A DNA stretch of 64,000 nucleotides from JACVRW01 sp963808775 (GTDB taxonomy: Bacteria; Actinomycetota; Thermoleophilia; Solirubrobacterales; Thermoleophilaceae): assembly GCA_963808775.1 (NCBI GenBank), contig CAWEGR010000007.1, positions 310,001 through 374,000 of the forward strand, read 5' to 3'. A program made the position numbers and the translations under genes. The notes below the pieces were generated by a model, which was not told the DNA's origin, did no database searches, and saw only the letters and a list, made by a program, of their open reading frames with translations. Positions 6,597-16,323 of the stretch are shown here, piece by piece. Each line of letters opens with the position of its first letter. Positions within the stretch are counted from its first letter, which is position 1.

Positions 6597-9500
6597 CTAC
6601 CTGCCCTGGGCCTCGAGCAGGAAGTGGCTCGGCTCGCCGTTCTCGCGGACGAGCGAGATGCGCCCCACGACCGGCACCAGCAGGCCCTGGGCGTGCACGT
6701 AGCCGGTCTTGACCTCGACCGACTCGTACTCCCCGGCGAGCATCTCCTTCATCTGGGTGCGGTGCTTCTCCAGGTTCGCCCTGTCCATCACCGGCGGCCA
6801 GACCGCCACGGAGAACTCGGCCTCGGTGTAACCCACGAGGTCGCAGAAGGCGGGGTTCAGCTCGCGGAACTTGCCGCTCGTCTCGATGACGGCGAGCGGC
6901 TGCGGCATGTCGTCGAAGCCGTCGCGCGGGTCGCGCTTCGGGCCCTCGTCGCGCTTTGCGAACAGCGGGCGATGCGGCTCGCTCGCCGCGCCATTCGAGG
7001 CGGGCGCCACGAGCGCCGCCGGCGCCGCCACGTCAGCGGGATCTGCCGGGGAGAAGCGAACGAGCGGGCGATCGGCCTCGGAGGAGCGGTAGCCGTGGCT
7101 GACCGCGTCGGCCTCCTCGGCTGCCTGGCGCGCGCTGCCGGCTGCCTCCTGCGCGCCCGCGGCCGCCTCCCGTGCCCGCTCGGCCTCACGCGCGGCCTGC
7201 TCCGCGGCCTCGGCGAGCCTGCGGGCGACGTCCTCGGCGGCGGCGGCCTGCTCGCCGGCGCGGGCGGCGTGACGGTCTGCCTTGAGCGCGGCCTCGTCGG
7301 CACGCGAGGCGCCGGCCTCCGCCTTCGAGGCGGCGTCCCCGGCGCGGCCCGCATCACGATCCGCGAGGCCGGCGGAGTCACTCGCGCGCTCGGCGTGGCG
7401 GTCCGCGCTGGCCGCGGCCTGCTCCGCGCGGCTCGCGCCCTGCTCGACCACGCCCGCGGCGTGCTCGATCTCGGCCGCATGAGCCTCGACCTTGGCCTGT
7501 GCGTCGCCCGCGAGGCTCGCGGCTCCGTGCGCCTCGTGCGCGGCCGCCTGGGCGCGCTCGGCGGCGCCGATCGCCTCCTCGGCGCGCAGCGAGTGCGCCT
7601 CGAGCGCGGCGGCCGCCTCCTGGACCCGCTCGCCCTCGGAGCGCGCGGCGCCGGCGGCCTCCACCGCGCGGCTCGCGTGAGCCTCCGCGGCGGACACGAC
7701 GCCCTGTGCCCGGCTCGCATGCGCCTCCGCGGCCGAGACCGCCTCCCCTGCGCGGTTCGCGTGCGCCTCGACCGCCGCGACGACCTGGCGCGCGCGGGTC
7801 GACTGCTCCTCCACTGCGCTCAGGGCCGTCCTCAGCGCGCTCGGAGCGCGCCTTGGCGGCGTCGGCCAGCTCGCGCGCGGCCACGGCCTGCGCTTCGACG
7901 CCGGCGAGCGCCTCCTCGGCGCGCTCCGCGCGCTGCTCTACCCCTGCGATGCTGTCTGCCGCCCGTCCGGCCTGCGCCTCGGCCGCGGCGGCGGCCTCCT
8001 CGGCGCGCGCGGCCCGCGCCTCCGCGGCGCCGGACGCGTCGTTCGCGCGCGACGAATGGGTGCGGGCGGCGTCGGCCGCCTGCTCGGCGCGGGTGGTGAG
8101 CCTCTGCACGGCCTTGACGGCCTCGCCGGCCGCCTCCGTTGCCGCAGCCACGGGCACGAGGCCCGCCGAGTCCGGGGCCTGTGGCGGTGCCACCCGTAGC
8201 TCGGCCAGCTCGTGGCGCAGCTCCGTGACGAGCTCCCTCGCCTCGCCGGTCCGCTCGTGCTCGTCCCCGACGGAGCGCTCGAGCGCCTCGAGCTTGGCGT
8301 GCGTGTCGGTGAGCGCTCCGGCGAGGGTGCGCTGCTCCTCGATGCGCTCGCGCGCGAGCGCCTCCAGCTTGGCGCGCGTCTCCTCGAGGTCCTCCCGCAG
8401 CCGCTCGTGCTGCTCCACCGCGGCGCGGGCATCGGCCAGCTCCGCGCGCAGTGCCTCGTCGCGCTCGGCGTCCTCCCTGCGGGCGTGCTCGCGCTCAGCG
8501 GCGCTCTCGGCCGCCACGCGTCCGAGCTCCTCGACCCTCGCCGCGACGGCGTCGAGGGCGCCGTCGAGCGCCTCGTCGCGCTGGCCCGTCTCGCCCAGCG
8601 AGCGCTCGACCTCCGCGACCCGCTCGCGCGTCTCGGCGAGCGTGGCCGACAGTTCCTCGTCGTGCGAGCGCTCGGCGGCCTCGGCCAGCGCCAGTTCGAG
8701 CGCCTCGACCTTTCCGCGGGTCTCGCGCAGCTCGGCCTCGAGCTTGCGCCGCTCCTCGCCCTCGCCGCGCCGGCGCTCGAGCTCAGCCTCGAGCGCCTCG
8801 ACCTTCATGCGGGTGGAGTCGAGCTCGGCGACGTTCGCGCGCGTCTGCTCGAGCTGCGCGCGCAGCCGCTCCTGCGCCTCGGGTGTCCCGGCCAGCTCGC
8901 GCTGAAGCGTCTCGACGAGCGAGCGTGTCTCCTCGAGCGACGCCTGCAGGCGCTCACGCTCGTCGCGTGCCCGCTCGTCTCCGGCGCTGCGGGCTTCGCG
9001 CAGCTCGGCGTGCAGCCGCTCGAGCTCTGCGCGCATCTCGCCGAGCGCCCCGCGCGTGTCCGCGAGCTCGCCGCGGGCCGTCTCGAGCTCGGAGCCGAGC
9101 CGTCCGCCCAGCTCCTCGAGCTCGCTGATGCGCCCGGCGGCGGCCTCGTTCTCGCCGCGCGCCGCCTCCATGGTCTCGAGGGCCCCCTCGAGCTCGGCCG
9201 TCTGGCTTTCGAGGGTGCGCTCGATCTGGTCCGCGCGGCCGTCGACGACCTCCTCGTAGCCCCCCGCGGCAGTCGGCGCGCCGGCCGGCTCGTCGGGATC
9301 CTCGCGCACCACCGGCGCCGGCTCGACGAGCGGCCTGAAGGCGACGATCGTTCCGGCGGCGAGGTCCTCGTCCTCGAGGCGCGCCTCCCCGCGCATGGCG
9401 GCGTGGATCCAATCGGTGACCGTTCGGTGGCTCGCCTGCAACTGCTGCAGCGCGTTGCCGCGCGGCGCGGCGATCTCGAGCGCCTCGAGGAAGCCGTTGA

Positions 9501-9865
9501 ACTCGAGGCTCTGGCTCATGCCGACCGGCACGAGCGTCAGCGTGAGCTCGAATTCGCGTGCCGTTCTTGCGGCGGGCGGTGGTCTGGACGACGCCGCCGA
9601 ACTCGGGCAGCTCTGAGCCGAGGCCGAGCGTGTCCTGGAGGCGGCGGCCAAGCATGCGGGCGCCCGGCCAGCCAAACAGCTCCTCGGCCGGCCGCGACCA
9701 GCGCGTGACGCCACCGTCGCGGTCGGTGAGCACGAAGCGCGCATCCACGAGCTGGCGCAGCAGCTCTTCGACGATCTCGGCATTCGGGACCGCCGGGGGC
9801 GCGGACTGGTCTGAAGCGTTCTGGGACACCCACGTATCACGGTCGGCGCGGGAGGCCCGCACCAC
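6597..9865 (-). CDS. PAS - long coiled coil - PAS protein (two frame breaks)
   Basis: About 1,090 residues once the breaks near 9555 and 7828 are bridged. The N-terminal PAS domain (about residues 20-130) includes VLTDRDGGVTRWSRPAEELF and a KNGT turn followed by EFELTLTLVPV. The middle 750 residues are an Ala/Glu/Arg-rich coiled coil with heptad and then shorter Ala-rich repeats. The C-terminus is a second PAS domain (AVIETSGKFRELNPAFCDLVGY onward, read in two parts). No kinase, cyclase, HAMP or membrane segment is visible. It could be a sensory scaffold or a polar/cytoskeletal protein. Start unclear: GTG 9865 or GTG 9829. Confidence 0.75.
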
Positions 9866-9881
9866 GACCGGACTCGACCGC

Positions 9882-10766
9882 TTATGGCCTAAACGTCCAG
9901 GAAGAGTCCAGACCGTGCTCCAGGGCGCCCTTGACCCCTGCGTCGAGCGCGTTCAGGCGGTACAGCGCCAACGCCTCCGGAGAGCCGAAGCGCCGCCCCG
10001 GCAGGCCGTCCGCGCCGTGATGGCCGAGGATGCAGTGCGAGAGGGCGTGGAGCTTGCTCGCCGGGAGGCCGAGCGCACGCCCGCGCTCCGCCACGACCTG
10101 CTGGCCGAGCGCCACGTGGCCGACGAGCGCGCCCGCCTCGCTCAGGCTGATCTCGGCGCCCAGCTCGAACTCGTCGAGCTTGCCGATGTCGTGCACGATC
10201 GCAGCGGCCAGCAGCAGGTCGCTGTTCAGGCGCGGGTGCAGGATGCTCGTCTCCGTGGCGAGCGTCGCGACGGCGACGGTGTGCTCGATCAGCCCGCCGA
10301 GGTAGGCGTGGTGGCCCGAGCGCGTGCACGGGGCGCGCCGGAAGCGCTCGCGGAACAGCTCGTCGCCCACGAAGGAGTCGACCAGCCGGCGCAGCTCGGG
10401 GTCGTGCACCTCGCGCGCCAGGTGCTCGAGGAATCCGTCGAGCTCCTCCAGGTCGCGGTAGGCCACGGGCAGGAAGCCGGCGGGATCCGCCCCGGCGTCT
10501 TCGGCGCGGCGGATCGAGCGCAGCTCCACCTGCAGCTCGTCGCGGAAGCGCTCCACGCGTCCCCGCACCTCGACCAGGTCGCCGCGCTCGAACTGGCCGG
10601 CGAGGAAGTCGGCATCGCGAAACGCCCGCGCGGGAATCGCTCCGCTGCGGTCGCGCAGCTCCACCGCGAGATACGCGCTCCCGTTGCGCGCCGTGAGGCG
10701 GTCCTTGCGCGTGCATGCGAACACGCCCTCGATCTCGCCGCCCGCTCGCAGCTCCGCGACGGTCAT
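9882..10766 (-). CDS. OB-fold plus HD-domain protein, YhaM-like 3'-5' exonuclease family
   Basis: A 294-residue protein. The N-terminal 80 residues form an OB-fold nucleic-acid-binding domain; the C-terminal part is an HD phosphohydrolase with GGLIEHT, the HDIGK metal motif and HCILGHHG. This order is that of YhaM/CMP-binding-factor exoribonucleases. A paralogue lies at 55995-57005. I start at ATG 10766, where the OB domain begins, instead of an upstream GTG whose added residues are only Arg, Ser and Ala. It is 17 nt upstream of the PAS protein and probably co-transcribed with it. Confidence 0.82.
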   Translation of the reverse strand: MTVAELRAGGEIEGVFACTRKDRLTARNGSAYLAVELRDRSGAIPARAFRDADFLAGQFERGDLVEVRGRVERFRDELQVELRSIRRAEDAGADPAGFLPVAYRDLEELDGFLEHLAREVHDPELRRLVDSFVGDELFRERFRRAPCTRSGHHAYLGGLIEHTVAVATLATETSILHPRLNSDLLLAAAIVHDIGKLDEFELGAEISLSEAGALVGHVALGQQVVAERGRALGLPASKLHALSHCILGHHGADGLPGRRFGSPEALALYRLNALDAGVKGALEHGLDSSWTFRP

Positions 10767-10813
10767 CCCGCGCAACTGTGATGCCGCCCCCGGACGTCGG
10801 CTACCGTGGAGGC

Positions 10814-11698
10814 ATGAGCGACCTGATCTGGAACGAGCGGCCCGGGCTCCGCTCACCGGTCCTCGTCTGCGCGTTCAAGGGCTGGAACGACGCGGGCGAG
10901 TCGGCCTCCGCCGCACTCAGCTTCATCCGCGAGTCGTTCGAGACTCGCGACGTCGCGAGCATCGATCCCGAGGAGTACTACGACTTCACCGCGGTGCGCC
11001 CGACGGTCCGGTTGAGCGAGGGCCGCACGCGCGAGATCGACTGGCCCTCGAACACCGTCACGGTCGCGGAGATCCCCGGGGCGGAGGGCGACCTCGCGAT
11101 GCTCGACGGAGTCGAGCCCTCGACGCGCTGGCGGCGCTTCACCGACAACGTGATCGGCCTGGCGCGCGACCTCGACGCCCGCATGGTGATCACGCTGGGT
11201 GCCCTGCTCGCCGACGTGCCGCACACCCGTCCGGTCGCGCTGACCGGGATCGGCTCGGACGCCTCGCTCGTGGAGCGGCTCGGCTTCGAGCCGCCGAACT
11301 ACGAGGGGCCCACCGGGATCGTCGGGATCCTGCAGCACGCCTGCTCCACCGCCGGCGTGCCCGCGGTCAGCCTCTGGGCGTCCGTGCCCCACTACGTCGC
11401 GGCCTCGCCGAATCCCAAGGTCGCGCTGGCGCTCGTGCGGGGCTTCGAGGGCGTGGCGGGCGTCGCCGTGGACGCGCGCGAGCTCGAGTCGGCCGCGGAG
11501 GACTACGAGCGCCAGGTCAGCGCCGCGGTGGCGAGCGACCCCGAGGTCAAGGCGTTCGTCGAGCGGCTCGAGTCGGCGCTGGACGACCTGAACGCGGAGA
11601 ACCCACCCGACGAGGGCAGCCTGCCCTCCGCGGACACGATCGCGCGCGACTTCCAGAACTTCCTCCGCCAGCGCGGGCCGGGCTCGCCGGGCGCCTAG
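10814..11698 (+). CDS. PAC2-family protein (proteasome assembly chaperone-like)
   Basis: A 294-residue cytosolic protein typical of actinobacteria. It has the PAC2 opening (VLVCAFKGWNDAGESA), the central GALLADVPHTRPV and SLWASVPHYVAASPNPK. Bacterial PAC2 homologues are structurally like proteasome assembly chaperones, but their role is not settled. ATG 10814 has both TACCGT 6 nt upstream and a GGAGG between them. It ends one base before the convergent helicase gene. Confidence 0.85.
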   Translation: MSDLIWNERPGLRSPVLVCAFKGWNDAGESASAALSFIRESFETRDVASIDPEEYYDFTAVRPTVRLSEGRTREIDWPSNTVTVAEIPGAEGDLAMLDGVEPSTRWRRFTDNVIGLARDLDARMVITLGALLADVPHTRPVALTGIGSDASLVERLGFEPPNYEGPTGIVGILQHACSTAGVPAVSLWASVPHYVAASPNPKVALALVRGFEGVAGVAVDARELESAAEDYERQVSAAVASDPEVKAFVERLESALDDLNAENPPDEGSLPSADTIARDFQNFLRQRGPGSPGA

Positions 11699-11699
11699 C

Positions 11700-14600
11700 T
11701 CACTTCTCGGCGGCCGGGCAGATGATCCGGTAGTCGCAGAAGCTGCAGATCTCGGGCGACGGGGTCGGCTCGAAGTCCTGCTTGAGGATGCCGGCGGCGA
11801 TCTCGGTCACGGTGGCGCGCACCCGCTCGAGCTCCTCGTCCGAGTGCTCGACCGGCACGCGGTCCCCCGTCAGCACGTACAGGTAGCTCTGAGCGGACGT
11901 CTCGAGCTGCCACGACTCGCGCGCGCCCATCTGGTAGACGGACAGCTGGATGTCCTCGCGCAGCTCCGCCTCGGTCTTCGCCTTGCCCGTCTTGTAGTCG
12001 ATCAGCTCGTAGCTCCCGTCCGGGTGGCGGTCGACGCGGTCCACGCGGCCGCGCAGCAGGTGCGGCCCGATGCGGAAGGCGAAGGAGCGCTCGAACCACA
12101 CCGGGCGCGACTCGGAGTCCCGGTCCTCGGCCCAGTAGCGCTCGAGAGCGGCCACCGCGCGCTCGCGGAACTGCTGCTCGTCGTCCGAGTCGCCGAAGCC
12201 CGCGCGCCGCCAGGACGCCTCGAACAGCTCCATCAGCTCGTGGAGGGGGCCGCCATTCTGAGAGTGGAAGCGCTCGAGCACCTGGTGGACGACGATCCCG
12301 AAGCGCTGGTGGATCGTCGGCTCCTGCGGGATCCGGAAGACGCGCGCGAACTTGTACTTGAGCGGGCAGATCCGGTAGGTGTCGATGTCGCTCGCGGACA
12401 GCATCAGGCCGCGGCCGCGACGCGGGATGAAGGGGTCGAGCGAGGGCTCGGACCCGTTGCCGTCAACGGCCGGGCGGCTGTCGGGCTCGCGCTCGGAGTC
12501 GCGCAGCCAGCCGTCGAGCGCGGACGCCTCGAGGATCTCCCGCTGCTCGGGCGTCGCGCACTGGGCGAGGATCTCGTTGACGGCGGGCAGCGAGGCGTCG
12601 AGCGTCTGGCCCTCCTTGGCGCGCTCGATCAGCGCCGCGACCTTGATCAGCTCGAGGTAGCGCGACACCGCCTGGTCGACGTCGAGGTAGGTGTCGAGGC
12701 GCATCTCCCCGAGCCGCCCGCCCACGCGCGCGACCGTGTCGAGCAGCTCGTCGCGCATGACGCGGAAGGTCGAGTGGAGGCCCTCGGCGGGCCCGAACAG
12801 CTCCTCCTCGAAGCTCTCCTCCTCGATGCCGGTGGCCGCCATGGCCTCGGCGTAGAAGGGCGAGGCCCGCGGCGTCGCGCCGGGCTGGCCGGACTCCGCC
12901 CAGGCGAGGACGAGCCCCTTGCGCGCGCGTGTCATCGCGGTGTGCAGGAGCGCTCGCCGCTCGCGGTCCCAGCTCTCGCGCGGGTCCGTGTCGAGGGGGC
13001 GCTCCTTGAGCAGCTCGGCGGGCACGGCCTCGGCGGCCTCGCGCCAGGGGCCGGGCATGCGCGCGGCCGAGAGCCCCGGGATGAAGACGTGCTCGAACTC
13101 GAGGCCGCGCACCGCCTCCATCGACATGATCCGCACCGCGGGCGCCGTCGGGGCGGCCACCGCCTCCTCCTCGCGCAGCCCCGACTCGGCGACCGCGGCG
13201 AGGTAGCGGGTGAAGTCGCGGGCCGTGGCCTGCGGCTCGCGCGACATGTAGGTGGCCGCGATCTCGGACAGCTTGGCGATGTTGCGCAGGCGCTCGACGG
13301 TGTCGGCGTGCGTCGCGAACACCTGTTGGCGGCGCAGCCCGATGCGCTCGATCAGGCGCAGCACGAACGCGTCCGGCCGCCGGTCCTCGAAGGCCCCCTG
13401 CGCGGACCGATAGAGGCGCAGGAACGAGCGCGCGCGGTCGCGGCCCTCCTCGGACAGCTGCGGGCCCTCGAGCGCCGCCGCCACCGCGCTCGGCATGTCG
13501 AGCTTGCGCCGCCGCGCGAGCTGGGTGAGGCGCGCCACGTCCACCGAGCGCAGCTCGATCGGGGGCCGTGACAGCGCGCGGACCACGGCGCCGGAGTCAG
13601 CCGGGTCGGCGAGCGCGCGCAGCCAGGCGAGCACGTCGCGGACCTCGGCGCGCTGGAAGTACGCGGCGGCGCCGCAGGTGCGCGCGGGGATCGCCCGCTC
13701 CTCGAGCGCCGACGCGAACGCGGCGCCCTCCTCCTTGACGGAGCGGACGATGATGCAGACCTCCTCGAGGGCGCTGCCCGCGGCGAGCAGGCGCTCAGCC
13801 TCCGCGGCCACCGCCTGCGCCTGCGCGCGCTCCGAGCTGCAGCGCCAGAAGCGCACGCGCCCTCCGCTCGCCGCGGTCATGCGCTCCGCCTCCGGGCCGA
13901 GCACCGCGAGGGCGGCGTCCACGATGCGCCGGCCCGAGCGCTGGTTGCGCTCGAGGCGGACGAACAGAGCGTCGGGAAGGCGGCGCTCGAGCAACGCGGC
14001 GTCGGCGGACGCCGCGGCGAGCCCGTCGCAGCTCTCGGTGAGCAGCGCCAGCAGCATCCCCTCCGCGCGCGTGGCGCGCTCGAGGTCGTCCACGAGCACG
14101 TGCCCGAAGCGGCCGCACACCCGCTCGCGCACGTGCGGGCGCTCGTGCAGGAGGCGGAAGGCGCGGATCACGAGATCGCCCTGGTCGAGCACCCCGCGCT
14201 CCGCGAGCATGCGGTCGTGGTCGGCGTACAGGCGCGCGAACTCGAGCTCGCGGGCGGCATGCGCGCGCGGGCCGTCGCCCGTGGCCTCGGCCGACAGCCG
14301 CTCCGCGTGGGCGAGCAGCTCGTCCGGCGTCACGAGCTCCTCCTTCAGCCGGTCGATCCGCGAGACGAAGCTCGCCAGCAGCGGGGCGGGGTTGCCGCGG
14401 ATCTCGTGGCGGCGCAGCGAGAGGTCGCCGAGCCGCTCGAGCAGGAGGGCGAGGCGGTCGGCCGGAGTCACCGGCGACAGGAACGGGTCCACGCACGCCT
14501 CGAGCGCCTCCTCGCGCAGCAGGTGCAGCGAGAACGAGCGGAAGGTCTCCACGTGCAGCGCCTCGTAGGGAGACTCGAGCTCGCGCTCGAGCCGCTCGCG

Positions 14601-14801
14601 CACGCTCGCCGCGGCGGTCGGCGACGCTGACAGGAACAGGATCGAGTCCGCCCGCTCGCCATCGGAGACGAGCCGGACGAAGCGAGTCGCGAGCGTGTGC
14701 GTCTTTCCCGTTCCCGGCCCGCCCGCCAGCGCGAGCGGCCCGTCGGCATGGGCGACGGCCTGCTCCTGGGAGCGGCTGAGACCGTCGAGCACACCGGGCA
14801 T
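11700..14801 (-). CDS. UvrD-like helicase with C-terminal Fe-S PD-(D/E)XK nuclease (AdnA-like)
   Basis: A 1,033-residue SF1A helicase-nuclease, probably part of double-strand-break end processing. Walker A is GGPGTGKT (27-34). The Walker B region reads VLVDDLE, not DExQ, and motif VI reads HTAMTRARKG. The C-terminus is a RecB-type nuclease with GRVDRVD and ELIDYKTGK, framed by one Cys in CPLKYKF and three in CSFCDYRIICP. That is the 4Fe-4S signature of AddB/AdnA-type nucleases. In known AdnAB systems two such proteins pair; only one is here. Start ATG 14801 with TATCCT 7 nt upstream. Confidence 0.88.
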   Translation of the reverse strand: MPGVLDGLSRSQEQAVAHADGPLALAGGPGTGKTHTLATRFVRLVSDGERADSILFLSASPTAAASVRERLERELESPYEALHVETFRSFSLHLLREEALEACVDPFLSPVTPADRLALLLERLGDLSLRRHEIRGNPAPLLASFVSRIDRLKEELVTPDELLAHAERLSAEATGDGPRAHAARELEFARLYADHDRMLAERGVLDQGDLVIRAFRLLHERPHVRERVCGRFGHVLVDDLERATRAEGMLLALLTESCDGLAAASADAALLERRLPDALFVRLERNQRSGRRIVDAALAVLGPEAERMTAASGGRVRFWRCSSERAQAQAVAAEAERLLAAGSALEEVCIIVRSVKEEGAAFASALEERAIPARTCGAAAYFQRAEVRDVLAWLRALADPADSGAVVRALSRPPIELRSVDVARLTQLARRRKLDMPSAVAAALEGPQLSEEGRDRARSFLRLYRSAQGAFEDRRPDAFVLRLIERIGLRRQQVFATHADTVERLRNIAKLSEIAATYMSREPQATARDFTRYLAAVAESGLREEEAVAAPTAPAVRIMSMEAVRGLEFEHVFIPGLSAARMPGPWREAAEAVPAELLKERPLDTDPRESWDRERRALLHTAMTRARKGLVLAWAESGQPGATPRASPFYAEAMAATGIEEESFEEELFGPAEGLHSTFRVMRDELLDTVARVGGRLGEMRLDTYLDVDQAVSRYLELIKVAALIERAKEGQTLDASLPAVNEILAQCATPEQREILEASALDGWLRDSEREPDSRPAVDGNGSEPSLDPFIPRRGRGLMLSASDIDTYRICPLKYKFARVFRIPQEPTIHQRFGIVVHQVLERFHSQNGGPLHELMELFEASWRRAGFGDSDDEQQFRERAVAALERYWAEDRDSESRPVWFERSFAFRIGPHLLRGRVDRVDRHPDGSYELIDYKTGKAKTEAELREDIQLSVYQMGARESWQLETSAQSYLYVLTGDRVPVEHSDEELERVRATVTEIAAGILKQDFEPTPSPEICSFCDYRIICPAAEK

Positions 14802-14807
14802 CCGGCC

Positions 14808-14814
14808 TAGGATA
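14808..14814. promoter_or_regulatory. Bidirectional overlapping -10 elements (helicase / IMPase)
   Basis: TAGGATA contains TAGGAT on the plus strand (10 nt before the ATG at 14824) and TATCCT on the minus strand (7 nt before the ATG ending at 14801). The two ATGs are 22 nt apart. It is the same symmetric TANNNTA layout as at 1233-1239. Confidence 0.6.
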
Positions 14815-14823
14815 CGCCGCGCG

Positions 14824-15657
14824 ATGAGCGCAGCCGACCGCCTACCCGACGCCGACTGGCTCGGCTTCTGCCGCCGCGCCGGAGCGGCGGCCCGGGCGGA
14901 GGTGGCCTCCTACGCGACCCGCGCCGAGCGCTCGGTCGAGACGGGCCAGGGCGAGGGCGGCGACATGACCTACGTGATCGATCGCGCCGCGGAGGACGCG
15001 ATCTTCGCCGAGCTCGACGCGCTCGGCCTGCCGCTCACCGCGGTGTCAGAGGAGCGCGGCGAGCTGGCCCTGAACGGCGGTGGCCCCACGCGCGTCGTGA
15101 TCGACCCGGTCGACGGCTCGCTGAACGCGAAGCGCGGCCTGCCGTTCGCCTGCGTCTCGATCGCGATCGCGTCGGGCGAGCGCATGGCCGACGTCGAGAT
15201 CGGCTGGATCGCCGAGCTCGCCCCCGCCGGCCCCGAGGGAGGGGAGCCCGGCGACGCGCGCGACTGGTGGGCCGTGCGCGGCGAGGGGGCCTGTCTGGCG
15301 GGTGATCCGCTGGCCCGGCTCGAGCCGGGCCCGCTCGAGATCCTCGGCCTCGAGACGGCCCGCCCCACGCTGCTGGCCCAGCAGACGGACGCGATCGCCG
15401 GGCTCGAGGCGCGGCGCGTGCGCGCGCTCGGCTCCGTCGCCATGACGCTCTGCCACGTGGCGGCCGGGCACCTCGACGCGATGATCTCGCTGCGCCCGAT
15501 CCGCTCCGTCGACGCCGCGGCGGCCCAGCTCATCGTCACCGAGTGCGGCGGGAGCGTCGCGTTCCCGGGCGGCGACCGCCTCGATCTCGACATGCGCTCG
15601 CGCGTGGCTGCGGCGCGCAGCGCCGAGCTCGTCGAGCGCCTGAGCGCGATCTTCTAG
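14824..15657 (+). CDS. Inositol monophosphatase-family phosphatase
   Basis: A 277-residue Mg/Li-type sugar phosphatase. Metal and catalytic motifs are present: VSEERGE, IDPVDGSLNAKRGLP (IMPase signature 1) and the C-terminal SVDAAAAQLIVTECGG (signature 2). Substrates of the family include inositol 1-phosphate, fructose 1,6-bisphosphate and histidinol phosphate; sequence does not decide. Its TAG stop shares CTAG 15654-15657 with the convergent flavin reductase gene. Confidence 0.88.
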   Translation: MSAADRLPDADWLGFCRRAGAAARAEVASYATRAERSVETGQGEGGDMTYVIDRAAEDAIFAELDALGLPLTAVSEERGELALNGGGPTRVVIDPVDGSLNAKRGLPFACVSIAIASGERMADVEIGWIAELAPAGPEGGEPGDARDWWAVRGEGACLAGDPLARLEPGPLEILGLETARPTLLAQQTDAIAGLEARRVRALGSVAMTLCHVAAGHLDAMISLRPIRSVDAAAAQLIVTECGGSVAFPGGDRLDLDMRSRVAAARSAELVERLSAIF

Positions 15658-16258
15658 CCCGGCGCGGGAATCGGGTTCGCGCGGAACGCGCGAGCGGCCG
15701 CCACGAGGTTCGCGGCCGCGGTGCGGCCCGTTTGGTGGGACCAGTCCTGGCCGTCGGCCGAGTCTCGAGGTATGAGTCGCCGGGGCCGGGGCCCCGGTTC
15801 CAGTAGGTCCACGCCTGGCCGGGAATCGTGAAGCCGATGTCGATGAGCGCGCCGGCGACCTCCGAGATCACGTGGTGCGCGCCGTCCTCGTTGCCGGTCA
15901 CGACCACGCCAGCCACGCGGTTGTACGCCACGGGGCGCCCGTGGCGATCCTGCTCGGAGAGCATCGCGTCCATGCGCTCGAGCGCGCGCTGCGCGACGCT
16001 CGACGGGCGGCCGAGCCAGGTCGGCGTCGCCAGCAGCAGGATCTCGGCATTGAGGATGCGCTCGCGCACGGCGGGCCAGGCGTCGCCCTCGCCTTCATTG
16101 GACGAGACTCCCGGGCGGACGTCGTGATCCACGAGACGGAGCATCTCCGTACCCACGTCGTGCTGCTCGAGCGCTTCCATGACAACCCGCGCGAGCGCTT
16201 CGGTGTTGGAGGGCTCGGGGGTGGGTTTCAACGTGCAGTTGAGGACGGTCGCTCTCAT
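15654..16258 (-). CDS. Flavodoxin-like NADPH-dependent FMN reductase (one frame break)
   Basis: A flavodoxin-fold oxidoreductase of about 201 residues. It begins RATVLNCTLKPTPEPSNTEAL (phosphate loop), has LLLATPTWLGRPSS, and GVVVTGNEDGAHHV. The frame breaks near 15765; continuing in the next frame gives SADGQDWSHQTGRTAAANLV, the usual ending of the family, then TAG. Start ATG 16258 is the second Met of the open frame. Likely cytosolic quinone, azo or FMN reductase. Confidence 0.8.
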
Positions 16259-16323
16259 CCCCACGCACTACCCGGGAACGGACCCCGCGATTGCGACCAG
16301 CCATCGGCGGGCAACAGGCGTCG

